From Brachybacterium vulturis (lineage in GTDB: Bacteria; Actinomycetota; Actinomycetes; Actinomycetales; Dermabacteraceae): a stretch of 64,000 bases of DNA. A model generated the notes under the pieces. The model made no database searches and was not told the origin of the DNA. It saw nothing but the letters and a program-made list of their open reading frames with translations. The translations under genes and the position numbers were made by a program. The stretch is taken from assembly GCF_002407185.1 (NCBI RefSeq), contig NZ_CP023563.1, positions 1,798,001 through 1,862,000 on the forward strand, in the 5' to 3' direction. This document shows, in pieces, positions 41,536-51,515 of the stretch (position 1 is the first letter of the stretch; each line of letters begins with the position of its first letter).

Positions 41536-41565
41536 GTGGGGCCCGGTGCCGGCGCCGGGCCCCAC
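41536..41565 (+). terminator. GC hairpin between glyA and folD
   Basis: GTGGGGCCCGG (41536-41546) / CCGGGCCCCAC (41555-41565), 11 bp with an 8-base loop, 8 bases after the glyA stop and 40 before folD. No T-run; it may only attenuate read-through. Confidence 0.5.
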
Positions 41566-41605
41566 AGCCGTCCCCGCCACGCACCCACCACCCCTCAGGA
41601 GCGCC

Positions 41606-42505
41606 ATGACTGCCCAGACCCTCGACGGCAAGGCCACCGCGAAGACCATCAAGCAGGAGCTCGCCGCACGCGTGAGCCGGCTCCTGGACGCCGGACATGC
41701 GCGCCCGGGCCTGGCGACCGTGCTGGTCGGCGATGATCCCGGCAGCGCCGCGTATGTGCGCGGCAAGCACCGCGACAGCGAGCAGATCGGGCTGACCTCG
41801 ATCCAGAAGCAGCTCCCGGCCGACGCCACCCAGGCGGACGTCGAGGCCCTGGTCGACGCGCTGAACGCGGACCCCTCCTGCACCGGGTACATCGTGCAGC
41901 TCCCGTTGCCCGCGCAGATCGACACCGACGCGGTCCTCGAGCGGATCGACCCCGCCAAGGACGCCGACGGACTGCACCCGATGAACCTCGGCCGACTGGT
42001 GCTGAATGCCAACAAGCCCATCCACACCCCTTTGCCCTGCACCCCGCGCGCCGTGATCGAGCTGGCCGAGCGCCACGGACTGGACTTCCGGGGCAAGGAC
42101 GTCGTGGTCGTCGGCCGCGGCATCACCGTGGGCCGTTCCATCGGCGCCCTGCTGACCCGTCGCGAGCACAACGCGACGGTGACCCTGTGCCATACCGGCA
42201 CCGCCGACCTCCCCTCCCATCTGCGCCGCGCCGACGTGATCATCGCCGCCGCGGGCTCCGCGCACCTGGTGCGCGCCGAGGACGTCGCACCCGGCGCGGT
42301 CGTCTTCGACGTCGGCGTCTCCCGCCGTGAGGACCCCGAGGGCGGGAAGGCCGCGCTCGTCGGAGATGTGGACCCGGCGGTCGCCGAGGTCGCCGGCTGG
42401 CTCAGCCCCAACCCCGGTGGCGTCGGGCCGATGACCCGTGCGCTGCTGCTGAAGAATGTCGTCGAGGCGGCCGAGCGCGCCGCCGGGATCGAGGTGCCCG
42501 CGTGA
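41606..42505 (+). CDS. folD: bifunctional methylene-THF dehydrogenase / methenyl-THF cyclohydrolase
   Basis: Converts 5,10-methylene-THF to 10-formyl-THF with NADP. It has 299 residues. Motifs: [21 protein letters not shown] (read around 31-52) with the YxxxK catalytic pair (Tyr-Val-Arg-Gly-Lys), [43 protein letters not shown] and [10 protein letters not shown]. The start at ATG 41606 has AGGAG about 5 bases upstream. Its stop overlaps the GTG of the next gene (42502-42505). Confidence 0.96.
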   Translation: MTAQTLDGKATAKTIKQELAARVSRLLDAGHARPGLATVLVGDDPGSAAYVRGKHRDSEQIGLTSIQKQLPADATQADVEALVDALNADPSCTGYIVQLPLPAQIDTDAVLERIDPAKDADGLHPMNLGRLVLNANKPIHTPLPCTPRAVIELAERHGLDFRGKDVVVVGRGITVGRSIGALLTRREHNATVTLCHTGTADLPSHLRRADVIIAAAGSAHLVRAEDVAPGAVVFDVGVSRREDPEGGKAALVGDVDPAVAEVAGWLSPNPGGVGPMTRALLLKNVVEAAERAAGIEVPA

Positions 42506-43323
42506 GCTTCACCCTTGCCACCGTCAACGTCAACGGCCTGCGCGCCGCCGCCCGGAAGGGGATGGGCGAGTGGCTCGCCGCCACCCCCGCCGACGTCGTC
42601 ACCCTGCAGGAGGTGCGGGCGCCCGAGGAGCTGCTCGGCGGCCTGCTGGGGGAGGACTGGACCATCGTGGGGGAGGCCTCGCAGCTCAAGGGCCGCGCGG
42701 GCGTCGCGATCGCCGCCCGCACCTCGCTGGCGGGGATCGACCTGGACGGAGTGCGCCGCGGCCTGCCGGGCCTGGACGCGGACGCGCACACCGGCCGCTG
42801 GCTCGAGGCCGACCTCGAGGACCCGCTCGGCGACGGCACCGCGATGACCGTCATCTCCTGCTACATGCACTCGGGCAACACCGAGAAGCCGCAGACCATG
42901 ACGGACAAGTATGAGTTCCTCGACGTCATGATGGAGCACCTGGAGAAGCTCCGCGCGGAGGGCCGGCACGTGGTCCTCACCGGGGACATCAACATCGCCC
43001 ACACCGAATGGGACATCAAGAACTGGAAGGGCAATCGGAAGTCCGCCGGCTTCCTGCCCGAGGAGCGCGCCTACCTCGACCGGCTCACGGAGCAGCTCGG
43101 CTGGGTGGACGTGCACCGCGCCCGCCACGGTGACGGCCCCGGCCCGTACACCTGGTGGTCGCAGCGCGGCAAGGCCTTCGACAACGACTCCGGCTGGCGG
43201 ATCGACTATCAGCTGGCCACCCCCGAGCTGGCCGCTCGCGCCGCCTCGGCCCAGGTGGACCGCGCCCCCAGCTATGACACCCGCTGGTCCGACCACGCGC
43301 CCTTGGTGATCAGCTACTCCTGA
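42502..43323 (+). CDS. xth: exodeoxyribonuclease III (AP endonuclease)
   Basis: Exonuclease/endonuclease/phosphatase-fold DNA repair enzyme of 273 residues. [17 protein letters not shown] (metal-binding Glu), [45 protein letters not shown] (broken here only for length) and the C-terminal SDHAPLVI, with the catalytic Asp-His, are all intact. GTG start overlaps the folD stop. Cytosolic, removes abasic sites. Confidence 0.94.
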   Translation: MSFTLATVNVNGLRAAARKGMGEWLAATPADVVTLQEVRAPEELLGGLLGEDWTIVGEASQLKGRAGVAIAARTSLAGIDLDGVRRGLPGLDADAHTGRWLEADLEDPLGDGTAMTVISCYMHSGNTEKPQTMTDKYEFLDVMMEHLEKLRAEGRHVVLTGDINIAHTEWDIKNWKGNRKSAGFLPEERAYLDRLTEQLGWVDVHRARHGDGPGPYTWWSQRGKAFDNDSGWRIDYQLATPELAARAASAQVDRAPSYDTRWSDHAPLVISYS

Positions 43324-43501
43324 GACGTGCCGCCCGGCTCTCCCGGGCCCGCCCGACGGTGCTATCCTCGCTCCGTCAGGCGGGCCCGCGACGGGGTCGG
43401 CGCCGGTGCTCTCACAAGGGGCACGAACCCCCGGGCGGCCCCGGGGCGAGACATATACGGACTGCACACCGCGTTCGCATATCTCTCGGAAGGACCCCTC
43501 C

Positions 43502-45154
43502 ATGGCCATCGTCTCCACCCACGTCGCCCGCACCCTCGCCCAGCACATCCACGAGGTGTTCGGCCTCATGGGCAACGGCAACGCCTACTTCCTCGACGCC
43601 CTGCTGCGCGAGACCGACGCGACCTTCAGCGCCGTCCGCCATGAGGCCGGAGCCGTGGTCGCCGCCGATGCGCACTTCCGCACCTCCGGCCGGATCGCCG
43701 CGGCGACCACCACCTACGGCGCCGGGTTCACCAACACGCTCACCGCCCTCGCCGAGGCCGCCCAGGCCCGGATCCCGCTGGTGCTCGTGGTGGGGGACGA
43801 GCCCACCTCCGGACCCCGCCCCTGGGACGTCGACCAGATCGCGATGAGCTCCGCCGTCGGGGTGCGCACCTACACCGTCGGCCGGATCGACGCCGCGGCC
43901 GCCACCGTCACCGCGATCGAGCACGCCCTGGCCTACCGGGTGCCGGTGGTGCTGGCGATCCCCTACGACGTCGCCCAGCGAGAGATCGGCGAGGTCCCCA
44001 CGGTGCCCGGCCCCGGGCACCCCGCGCCCCTGGCCCCGACCGCGGACTTCACCCGTGCCGCGATCGAGCGTCTGGCGTCGATGCTGGCCGCGGCGGAGCG
44101 TCCGCTGCTGCTGGCCGGGCATGGCGCCTGGCTGGCCGGGGCGGGCCCCGCCCTCGGCGAGCTCGCGGCCGCGACCGGCGCGGTCACCTCCACCACGGCG
44201 CTGGGGCGAGGCATCTTCCCCGAGGCCCGCTACGACATCGGGATCTCCGGCGGCTTCGGCGCCCCCGGCGCGATGGAGCTGGTCCGCTCCGCCGATGTCG
44301 CCGTGGTGGTCGGAGCCGGGCTGAACCAGTTCACGATGCGTTTCGGGGAGCTGTTCGCCCCCCATACCGCGGTGTGGCAGATCGACACCGCCGCCTCCGC
44401 CACCAACGCCCGGGTCGGCGGATTCGTGCGGGCCGACGCGAGACTCGCCGTCGAGGCCGTCACCGCGGCGCTGCCCGCCCAGGAGAGCGCGGCCCAGCCG
44501 TGGCGCGAGAGCATCGACGCCCGCGCGCTGCGTGCCCAGGTCACCGCCCCCGAGCTCGCCGAGGACGGACTGCTGGACCCTCGGGCCGCTGCCGCGCGGC
44601 TGGCCGAGCTGCTGCCCGAGGACCGGGTGGTCGTCTCCGACGGCGGCCACTTCATCGCCTGGGCGAACATGTACTGGCCGGTCACCGCTCCGCACCGGAT
44701 GGCGATGGTCGGCACCGCCTATCAGTCGATCGGCCTGGGCTGGCCCAGCGTGCCCGGGGCCGCTCGCGCCAATCCCGACTCCACCATCGTGCTGACCACC
44801 GGCGACGGGGGAGGAGTGATGGCCCTGGCGGATCTGGACTCCGCCGTGCGCACCGCCGGCGGTCGGGGCCTGGCCGTGGTGTGGAACGATGCCGCCTACG
44901 GCGCCGAGGTGAACCTCTACGGGCTCAAGGGCCTGGCCGCCGAGCCGATGCTGATCGATCGGATCGACTTCGCCGCCTATGGTGCCGCCGCCGGTGCCGA
45001 GGGGGTCGTGGTCCGTCGCCTGGAGGACCTCGAACGCCTGCGCACCTGGAGCCGGGAGGATCCCGCGGAGCGTCCGTTCCTGGTGCTGGACCTGCAGATC
45101 TCCCGGACGGTCATCGCGCCGTACCAGGAAGAGGTCATCCGCGTGAACTCCTGA
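43502..45154 (+). CDS. thiamine-diphosphate-dependent enzyme of the acetolactate-synthase family
   Basis: Protein of 550 residues with the three-domain ThDP layout: Pyr domain with the activating Glu in VRHEAGAVVAADA (about residue 46); central domain; PP domain with GDGGGVMALADLDSAV and later NDAAYGAEV, the Mg-ThDP motif. It is not an obvious IlvB: no IlvN partner is adjacent and the FAD-binding loop is not evident. Oxo-acid decarboxylase, benzaldehyde-lyase-like and sulfopyruvate-decarboxylase-like activities are alternatives. The ATG at 43502 has GGAAGGA about 7 bases upstream, preferred over an in-frame ATG 96 bases earlier. A hairpin separates it from sdhB. Confidence 0.82.
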   Translation: MAIVSTHVARTLAQHIHEVFGLMGNGNAYFLDALLRETDATFSAVRHEAGAVVAADAHFRTSGRIAAATTTYGAGFTNTLTALAEAAQARIPLVLVVGDEPTSGPRPWDVDQIAMSSAVGVRTYTVGRIDAAAATVTAIEHALAYRVPVVLAIPYDVAQREIGEVPTVPGPGHPAPLAPTADFTRAAIERLASMLAAAERPLLLAGHGAWLAGAGPALGELAAATGAVTSTTALGRGIFPEARYDIGISGGFGAPGAMELVRSADVAVVVGAGLNQFTMRFGELFAPHTAVWQIDTAASATNARVGGFVRADARLAVEAVTAALPAQESAAQPWRESIDARALRAQVTAPELAEDGLLDPRAAAARLAELLPEDRVVVSDGGHFIAWANMYWPVTAPHRMAMVGTAYQSIGLGWPSVPGAARANPDSTIVLTTGDGGGVMALADLDSAVRTAGGRGLAVVWNDAAYGAEVNLYGLKGLAAEPMLIDRIDFAAYGAAAGAEGVVVRRLEDLERLRTWSREDPAERPFLVLDLQISRTVIAPYQEEVIRVNS

Positions 45155-45202
45155 GCGAGCAGCCGCGGGCCGGCAGCGCCCCGCTGAGCCCCTGCCGATC
45201 GC

Positions 45203-45241
45203 ACGAGGCCCCGCCCGGAGCATTTCCGGACGGGGCCTCGT
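45203..45241. terminator. bidirectional hairpin between ThDP gene and sdhB
   Basis: ACGAGGCCCCG-C-CCGGA (45203-45219) pairs with TCCGG-A-CGGGGCCTCGT (45225-45241) around a 5-base loop, with one C/A mismatch. It lies 49 bases after the ThDP gene stop and 19 before the convergent sdhB stop, so it can serve both strands. Confidence 0.75.
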
Positions 45242-45259
45242 CGCGAGCAGGCGGAGCGG

Positions 45260-46021
45260 TCAGACCCGGCCGGTGATCACGGCCTGCTTCACCTCGGCGA
45301 TCGCCTTGGTCACCTGGATCCCGCGGGGGCAGGCCTCGGTGCAGTTGAAGGTGGTGCGGCAGCGCCACACGCCCTCCTTGGAGTTCAGGATCTCCAGGCG
45401 CTGCTCGCCGGCGTCATCGCGCGAGTCGAAGATGAAGCGGTGCGCGTTGACGATCGCGGCCGGGCCGAAGTACTGCCCATCGGTCCAGAACACCGGGCAC
45501 GAGGAGGTGCAGGCGGCGCACAGGATGCACTTGGTGGTGTCGTCGAAGCGCTCCCGCTGCTCGGCGGACTGCAGACGCTCGCGGCTGGGCTCCTGACCCC
45601 CGGCGACCAGGAAGGGCATGACCTCGCGGTAGGAGTCGAAGAACGGCTCCATGTCGACGATCAGGTCCTTCTCCACCGGCAGGCCCTTGATGGGCTCGAT
45701 GGTGATCGGCTTGTTGATGTCGAGGTCCTTGAGCAGCGTCTTGCAGGCCAGGCGGTTGCGGCCGTTGATCCGCATCGCATCGGAACCGCATACGCCATGG
45801 GCGCAGGAACGGCGGAAGGTCAGCGAGCCGTCCAGGTGCCACTTGATCTCGTGGAGGGCGTCCAGCACCCGGTCCGTGCCGTGCATCGTGACGGTGAAGT
45901 CCTCCCAGCGGGCACCCTTCTCGCTGTCGGGATCGAAGCGCGAGATGCGCAGCGTGACCTGGAACGTGGGGATCTCGTCGGCGCCGGACTCGGCCTCGGG
46001 CTTCTCAGTGACGGCAGTCAT
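45260..46021 (-). CDS. sdhB: succinate dehydrogenase iron-sulfur subunit
   Basis: Carries electrons from the flavoprotein to quinone. It has 253 residues. The [2Fe-2S] ligands are in CAHGVCGSD and a later C in RLACK. The [4Fe-4S]/[3Fe-4S] ligands are CILCAACTSSCP and CRTTFNCTEACP. Start at 46021 overlaps the sdhA stop by one base. Last gene of the sdhC-D-A-B operon on the minus strand; membrane-associated on the cytosolic face. Confidence 0.97.
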   Translation of the reverse strand: MTAVTEKPEAESGADEIPTFQVTLRISRFDPDSEKGARWEDFTVTMHGTDRVLDALHEIKWHLDGSLTFRRSCAHGVCGSDAMRINGRNRLACKTLLKDLDINKPITIEPIKGLPVEKDLIVDMEPFFDSYREVMPFLVAGGQEPSRERLQSAEQRERFDDTTKCILCAACTSSCPVFWTDGQYFGPAAIVNAHRFIFDSRDDAGEQRLEILNSKEGVWRCRTTFNCTEACPRGIQVTKAIAEVKQAVITGRV

Positions 46022-47796
46022 CAGAACGTACGCTCCTTCGGCTCGTAACGGGTGATCACGACGGGCTTGGTGCCCAGTCGGACCGAGGTTCCCTCGAGGC
46101 CGTCCTCACCCGGCAGGGTGCGGTAGGCCATGGTGTGCGCGAGGAAGTTGACGTCATCGCGCGTCTCGAAGTCCTCACGGAAGTGGCCGCCGCGGGACTC
46201 CCTGCGCTCGAGCGCACCGAGCGCCACGATCTCCGCGAGGTCCAGCAGGAAGCCCAGCTCCACCGCTTCCATCAGGTCCAGGTTAAAGCGCTTGCCCTTG
46301 TCCTGGATGGCGACGGTCTCATAGCGCTTCTTGAGCTCCTTGATGTCGGCCAGGGCCGTGCGGCAGGACTCGTCGGTGCGGAACACCTGGACGTTGGTGT
46401 CCATCGTCTCCTGCAGCGCGATGCGGATATCCGCGATGCGGTCCTCGGTCGCGGGCCGATCGCGCAGGCGCTGGAGCAGCTCCACGGTGGGGGCCTCGAG
46501 CCCCTCCGGGATCTCCGCCAGCTCGACCTCGCCCGCGTGCTCCGCGGCGGCGATGCCGGCGCGGCGGCCGAAGACGTTGATGTCCAGCAGCGAGTTGGTG
46601 CCCAGGCGGTTGCCGCCGTGCACCGAGACGCAGGCGGTCTCGCCCGCGGCATACAGCCCGGGGATCACGTCGGTCGCGTTGCGCAGCACTTCACCACGGA
46701 TGTTGGTGGGGATGCCGCCCATGCCGTAGTGCGCGGTGGGGAACACCGGGATCGGGTCCGTGTACGGCTCCACACCGAGGTAGGTGCGGGCGAACTCGGT
46801 GATGTCCGGGAGCTTCGCATCGATGTGCGAGGGCTCCAGGTGGGTGAGGTCGAGATAGACGTAGTCCTTCTTGGGACCGGCACCGCGGCCGTCGCGCACC
46901 TCGTTCGCCATCGCGCGTGCCACCACGTCGCGAGGGGCGAGGTCCTTCAGCGTCGGGGCGTAGCGCTCCATGAAGCGCTCCATCTCGCTGTTGCGCAGGA
47001 TGCCGCCCTCGCCGCGGGCCGCCTCGGAGAGCAGGATGCCCAGTCCGGCCAGGCCCGTGGGGTGGAACTGGAAGAACTCCATGTCCTCCAGCGGGATGCC
47101 GCGGCGGAAGGCCATGGCGGGGCCGTCACCGGTGAGGGTGTGGGCGTTCGAGGTGGTCTTGAAGATCTTGCCGAAGCCGCCCGAGGCGAAGACCACGGAC
47201 TTCGCCCGGAAGATGTGGATCTCACCGGTGGCCAGCTCGTAGGTGACCACGCCGGAGGCGCGCACGCCCTCGTCGCTGCGGGGATCACCGGTCATCAGCA
47301 CATCGAGCACGTAGTACTCGTTGAAGAACTCCACGTCCTGCTTCACGCAGTTCTGGTAGAGCGTCTGCAGGATCATGTGACCGGTGCGGTCCGCGGCGTA
47401 GCAGGAGCGGCGCACCGGCGCCTCGCCGTGGTCGCGGGTGTGCCCGCCGAAGCGGCGCTGGTCGATCTTGCCCTCGGGGGTGCGGTTGAAGGGCAGCCCC
47501 ATCTTCTCCAGGTCGAGCACCGCGTCGATGGCCTCCTTGGCCATCACCTCCGCCGCATCCTGGTCCACGAGGTAGTCACCGCCCTTGACGGTGTCGTAGG
47601 TGTGCCACTCCCAGTTGTCGTCCTCGACGTTGGCCAGCGCGGCGCACATGCCGCCCTGGGCCGCACCGGTGTGGGAGCGCGTGGGATAGAGCTTGGTGAC
47701 GACGGCGGTGCGGGAGCGCTTGGAGGATTCCAGGGCGGCGCGCATGCCGGCGCCGCCGGCTCCGACGATCACCACGTCGTAGTTATGGGTCTGCAT
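46021..47796 (-). CDS. sdhA: succinate dehydrogenase flavoprotein subunit
   Basis: Oxidises succinate to fumarate in the TCA cycle. It has 591 residues. FAD dinucleotide fold VVIVGAGGAGMRAA at the N-terminus; SHTGAAQGGMCAAL with the His that binds FAD covalently; RRFGGHTRDHGEAPVRRSCY (active-site region); HPTGLAG; HYGMGGIPTN; GGNRLGTNSLL. Followed by a one-base overlap with sdhB and preceded by sdhD after a 73-base gap. Confidence 0.98.
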   Translation of the reverse strand: MQTHNYDVVIVGAGGAGMRAALESSKRSRTAVVTKLYPTRSHTGAAQGGMCAALANVEDDNWEWHTYDTVKGGDYLVDQDAAEVMAKEAIDAVLDLEKMGLPFNRTPEGKIDQRRFGGHTRDHGEAPVRRSCYAADRTGHMILQTLYQNCVKQDVEFFNEYYVLDVLMTGDPRSDEGVRASGVVTYELATGEIHIFRAKSVVFASGGFGKIFKTTSNAHTLTGDGPAMAFRRGIPLEDMEFFQFHPTGLAGLGILLSEAARGEGGILRNSEMERFMERYAPTLKDLAPRDVVARAMANEVRDGRGAGPKKDYVYLDLTHLEPSHIDAKLPDITEFARTYLGVEPYTDPIPVFPTAHYGMGGIPTNIRGEVLRNATDVIPGLYAAGETACVSVHGGNRLGTNSLLDINVFGRRAGIAAAEHAGEVELAEIPEGLEAPTVELLQRLRDRPATEDRIADIRIALQETMDTNVQVFRTDESCRTALADIKELKKRYETVAIQDKGKRFNLDLMEAVELGFLLDLAEIVALGALERRESRGGHFREDFETRDDVNFLAHTMAYRTLPGEDGLEGTSVRLGTKPVVITRYEPKERTF

Positions 47797-47869
47797 GTCG
47801 GGTGACTGCTCCGTTTCGGGTCGACCGGGAAGTGGGGTGGGGCGACCGGCGGACCGGCCGTCCGGGGTG

Positions 47870-48319
47870 TCAGCCCTCGCAGAAGGAGGGCAGCAGGCTC
47901 GGCTCGGCGCCGGCGGGGCACGCGTCGAAGGTGAAGATCACCAGGGTGCCCAGGATGATCGTGACGATCACGGCGAAGTAGAGCAGGCCCTTGAGGACCA
48001 GCCGGAGACGGTCGCTGCGCGCGTAGTCGTTGATGATCGTGCGCACGCCGTTGCCGCCGTGGATCAGCCCCAGCCACAGCATCAGCAGGTCCCAGACCTG
48101 CCAGAAGGGGGAGGACCACTTGCCGCCGACGAAGGCGAAGTCGATCGCCTGGACCCCCTGGCCCAGCCACAGGTTCACGAAGAGGTGGCCGAAGACGAGG
48201 ATGACCAGCAGGAGCCCGGAGGCGCGCATGAACATCCACGAGATCATCTCGGAGTTGATCCCGCGCTGGGCGGTGCGGCGGTAGCGGGTGCTCGGATCGG
48301 GGATGGAGGTGGTGGACAT
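47870..48319 (-). CDS. sdhD: succinate dehydrogenase hydrophobic membrane anchor subunit
   Basis: Protein of 149 residues with three hydrophobic helices: LLLVILVFGHLFVNLWLG, LLMLWLGLIHGGNGV and LLYFAVIVTIILGTLVIF. His residues in the first and second helices (FGHLF, LIHGG) are candidates for haem ligation. The start is the ATG at 48319 (MSTTSIPDPS), 5 bases after the sdhC stop; a longer frame through sdhC is rejected. It ends in a short Cys-containing tail. Confidence 0.92.
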   Translation of the reverse strand: MSTTSIPDPSTRYRRTAQRGINSEMISWMFMRASGLLLVILVFGHLFVNLWLGQGVQAIDFAFVGGKWSSPFWQVWDLLMLWLGLIHGGNGVRTIINDYARSDRLRLVLKGLLYFAVIVTIILGTLVIFTFDACPAGAEPSLLPSFCEG

Positions 48320-48324
48320 CGTGA

Positions 48325-48702
48325 TCACGCTCCGAACATGTGCATGAGATGGCGGGGGAGGAAGCCGGCCATGAGGACGACCCACACGATCACGACGCCC
48401 CAGAACAGGGAGCGCTGACGCTTGGGGCCCTGGGACCAGAAGTCCACCAGGATGAGGCGCAGGCCGTTGAGGGCATGGAAGAGGACCGCGCCGACGAGGC
48501 CGACCTCGCCGAGGCCGAACACCACGGTCTTGTAGTGCCCGATCACCTCGTTGTAGGCCTCGGGGGAGACGCGGACGAGAGCGGTGTCCAGGACGTGCAC
48601 GAGCAGGAACAGGAAGATGAGCATTCCTGAGATGCGGTGGGCGACCCAGGACCACATGCCCTCGCGTCCGCGATAGAGCGTCCCGGATTGGGCTGAAGCC
48701 AC
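48325..48702 (-). CDS. sdhC: succinate dehydrogenase cytochrome b556 subunit
   Basis: Protein of 125 residues: the family opening GTLYRGREGMWSWVAHR, then three helices (MLIFLFLLVHVLDTALV, VVFGLGEVGLVGAVLFHAL, LFWGVVIVWVVLMAGFL) with the conserved LVH and FHALNG His residues. The GTG start at 48702 is preceded by GGAGG 6 bases upstream, which decides it over Met codons further out. First gene of the operon. A -10-like TACGCT in a TGC-extended context lies on the minus strand at 48881-48876. Confidence 0.93.
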   Translation of the reverse strand: MASAQSGTLYRGREGMWSWVAHRISGMLIFLFLLVHVLDTALVRVSPEAYNEVIGHYKTVVFGLGEVGLVGAVLFHALNGLRLILVDFWSQGPKRQRSLFWGVVIVWVVLMAGFLPRHLMHMFGA

Positions 48703-48979
48703 GGAGATCCTCCAGAAGCGTCGGGATGGTGCCGGGAGCAGTGAGGAGATGCCGTGGAGTGCGTCCGGCATCTCTCCGGAGGAACCCTCCGGACGGCGGT
48801 CGCGACGTGGACCGCCCGCGGACGGGCTTTTCACGACACGGCGACATCATCATCGCCCCCGACAGGGGCATGTTCAGCGTAGCACCAGGCAGGGGCTGTG
48901 CTGTGCGATCCTCAGCGAGTCGTCGACGGGTGCTGCGGACCTCCGGGGGATCGGGTCGGCGCTTCGATACGCTGGAGCG

Positions 48980-50182
48980 ATGCGTCCGCATCCCTTCGTG
49001 CCCGTGATCCCGGCCGGTGGCGCCGGGACCCGACTGTGGCCGCTCTCACGCCGATCGCGTCCGAAGTTCCTGCTGGACCTGACGGGCGAGGGCCGCAGCC
49101 TGCTGCAGGGCACGGTGGAGCGACTGGCGTCGCTGGCCGATCATCCGCCGATCGTGGTCACCGGCACCGCGCACGAGGCTGCGGTGCGGGAGCAGCTGGA
49201 CGGGTCGGGACTCGCCCGGGTGGTCGCCGAGCCGTCCCCGCGCAACTCGATGCCGGCGATCGCGCTCGCGGCCGCGCTGGTGGAGCGCGAGCGGCCCGGG
49301 GCGATCATCGGCTCCTTCGCCGCCGATCACCTGATCGAGGACCACGAGGCCTTCGCCCGCGCCGTGCTGCTCGCCCGGGAGGCCGCCGAGAGCGGATACC
49401 TGGTGACCCTCGGGATCACCCCCACCCATCCCGCCACCGGGTTCGGGTACATCGAAGTGGCCGAGGCAGACGGGGGCCACGCCGGGCCGGATCTCCACGC
49501 CGCCGGCGGGCGGGGAGCGCTCCCGCCCGGTGCCCATCCCGTGGCCCGCTTCGTGGAGAAGCCGGACCGTGAGCGCGCCGAGCAGTTCCTGGCCACCGGC
49601 CGCTTCCTCTGGAACGCCGGGATGTTCGTGGTGCGAGCCTCGGTGCTGCTGGACGAGCTGGCGGTGCAGATCCCCTCCCTGGCCGCCGGGGTCCGTGAGA
49701 TCGCCGCCGCGCACGGCACGGACCAGCACCAGGAGGTGCTCGAGCGGGTCTGGCCGCGACTGACCGCGATCGCGATCGACCATGCGCTGGCCGAGCCCCT
49801 GGCCGTCGACGGCAAGGTCGCGGTGGTGCCGGCCAGCATCGGCTGGGATGACGTGGGGGACTTCTCCGCGCTCGCCCGGCAGCTGCGCGAGCATCCGGGC
49901 CGGGCCGTCCCGGAGAGCGCTGAGAGCGCGCCGTCAGAGGGTGGTGGGCGGGGCGCGGACGGCGGTGATGTCCGGGTGCTGGGAAGCGCCACGGTCGATG
50001 CCGTCTCCTCCCGCGCCACGGTGTACGGTGCCACGGATCGCCACATCGCCCTGGTCGGGCTGGACGGCATCAGCATCGTCGACACCGAGGACGCGCTGCT
50101 GGTGCTCGCCGACGAACAGGCGCAGGACCTCTCCGTGCTCGTCGCGCGTCTCGACCAGCGCGGGCTGGGCCGCCTGCGCTGA
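48980..50182 (+). CDS. manC: mannose-1-phosphate guanylyltransferase
   Basis: Makes GDP-mannose for glycolipids and cell-envelope glycans. It has 400 residues. Nucleotidyltransferase signature PAGGAGTRLWPLSRRSRPKF at residues about 11-30, then SFAADHLIEDHEAF, GFGYIEVAE, VARFVEKPDRERAEQFL and WNAGMFV. It lacks a fused phosphomannose isomerase domain. ATG at 48980 has GGAG 4 bases upstream. It faces away from sdhC across a 277-base divergent gap (48703-48979) that must hold both promoters. Confidence 0.93.
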   Translation: MRPHPFVPVIPAGGAGTRLWPLSRRSRPKFLLDLTGEGRSLLQGTVERLASLADHPPIVVTGTAHEAAVREQLDGSGLARVVAEPSPRNSMPAIALAAALVERERPGAIIGSFAADHLIEDHEAFARAVLLAREAAESGYLVTLGITPTHPATGFGYIEVAEADGGHAGPDLHAAGGRGALPPGAHPVARFVEKPDRERAEQFLATGRFLWNAGMFVVRASVLLDELAVQIPSLAAGVREIAAAHGTDQHQEVLERVWPRLTAIAIDHALAEPLAVDGKVAVVPASIGWDDVGDFSALARQLREHPGRAVPESAESAPSEGGGRGADGGDVRVLGSATVDAVSSRATVYGATDRHIALVGLDGISIVDTEDALLVLADEQAQDLSVLVARLDQRGLGRLR

Positions 50183-50273
50183 CGTCGACCGCCCGCAGCG
50201 GCCACTGCGAGGGCGTCGGCCCGCTCCGCACCGGAAGCGGGGCCGTCCCGAATCGATGCAGGGGAGCGCACAG

Positions 50274-51515
50274 GTGGAGCAGACGCAGCAGGTCCTGCTG
50301 GGGACCGCGGAGCAGCGGTCGATGCTGGGGCCGACGGGTCTGATCGCCCGGACGGTCGCCGAGTCCGAGGACGCGCTGCGCGAGGTGCGCAGGCACCTCC
50401 ACCGCCATCCCGAGCTCTCCCACCAGGAGCACGCCACCACCGACGTCATCGAGGAGCACCTGCGCGGCCTCGGGCTCTCCCCGCAGCGGATGGCGCACAC
50501 CGGGCTGATCTGCGACATCCCCGGCGAGGACCCGGCCCTGGGACTGATGGCCCTGCGCGCCGACATGGACGCGCTCGGCATCCCCGAGCTGACCACCGTC
50601 GCCTTCCGCTCGAGGGTCGACGGCGTCTCCCACGCCTGCGGGCACGATGTCCACATGAGCGCGGTCCTCGGCGCGGCGACCGCGCTGGTCCGGGTCGCCG
50701 ATGCCGGTGGCCTCCGGCGCGGGGTGCGGCTGGTGTTCCAGCCCGCCGAGGAGATGCATCCCTGCGGCGCACTCGAGCTGATCGGCCAGGGCGTGCTGGA
50801 GGGGGTCGACTCGATCCTCGCCCTGCACTGCGACCCGGGGGTAGACGTCGGCCATGTGGGCCTGAAGTCCGGCCCCATCACCTCCGCCACCGATCCGGTG
50901 AAGGTCCTGGTGCGCGGCGCCGGCGGGCACACCTCGCGTCCCCACCTCACCCAGGACCTCGTCTACGCGCTCGGCTCGATCGCCACCCAGCTCCCGGCGG
51001 CGCTGAACCGACGGATGGATCCGCGCTCCGGCGTGAACCTGACCTGGGGCAGCATCCACGCCGGCTCTGCCTTCAACGCGATCCCCAGCAGCGGCACCCT
51101 GGAGGGGACCCTGCGCTGCCTGGACCACGAGGCCTGGGACCGGGCGGAGGAGCTGCTGGAGACGATCCTGGCGGATCTCGTGCGCCCCTGGGGCGTGGAG
51201 GCGCGGGTGAGCCACGACCGCGGCGTGCCGCCGGTCTCCAACGCCGCCTCCAGCGTCGACGTGCTGGCCTCCGCAGTGCAGGGAGTGCTGGGCCTGGACA
51301 ACCTCGACCCGACCGCCCAGTCGCTGGGGGGCGAGGACTTCGCCTGGTACCTGGAGAAGGTGCCCGGGGCTCTCGCCCGCCTCGGCACCCGCACCCCGGG
51401 AGGGCGCACGTACGACCTGCACATGGGTGACCTGATGATCGATGAACGGGCGATCGGCATCGGCGCCTCGGTCCTCGCGGCCGCCTGCGTCCAGCGCGAT
51501 CTGCTGCCCGTCTGA
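50274..51515 (+). CDS. M20-family amidohydrolase / N-acyl-amino-acid deacylase
   Basis: Zinc peptidase-family hydrolase of 413 residues. LHRHPELSHQEH, RADMDALGI, HACGHDVHMSAVLG (metal ligands), FQPAEEMHPCGA (catalytic and bridging Glu pair), GGHTSRPH in the dimerisation domain, and the late SLGGEDFAWYL and HMGD. These fit the hippurate/indoleacetyl-amino-acid hydrolase group; the exact amide is unknown. GTG 50274 is chosen because GGGGAG sits 7 bases upstream; an ATG at 50256 (six residues longer) is the alternative. A 220-base gap follows before the nucleoside uptake operon. Confidence 0.88.
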   Translation: MEQTQQVLLGTAEQRSMLGPTGLIARTVAESEDALREVRRHLHRHPELSHQEHATTDVIEEHLRGLGLSPQRMAHTGLICDIPGEDPALGLMALRADMDALGIPELTTVAFRSRVDGVSHACGHDVHMSAVLGAATALVRVADAGGLRRGVRLVFQPAEEMHPCGALELIGQGVLEGVDSILALHCDPGVDVGHVGLKSGPITSATDPVKVLVRGAGGHTSRPHLTQDLVYALGSIATQLPAALNRRMDPRSGVNLTWGSIHAGSAFNAIPSSGTLEGTLRCLDHEAWDRAEELLETILADLVRPWGVEARVSHDRGVPPVSNAASSVDVLASAVQGVLGLDNLDPTAQSLGGEDFAWYLEKVPGALARLGTRTPGGRTYDLHMGDLMIDERAIGIGASVLAAACVQRDLLPV

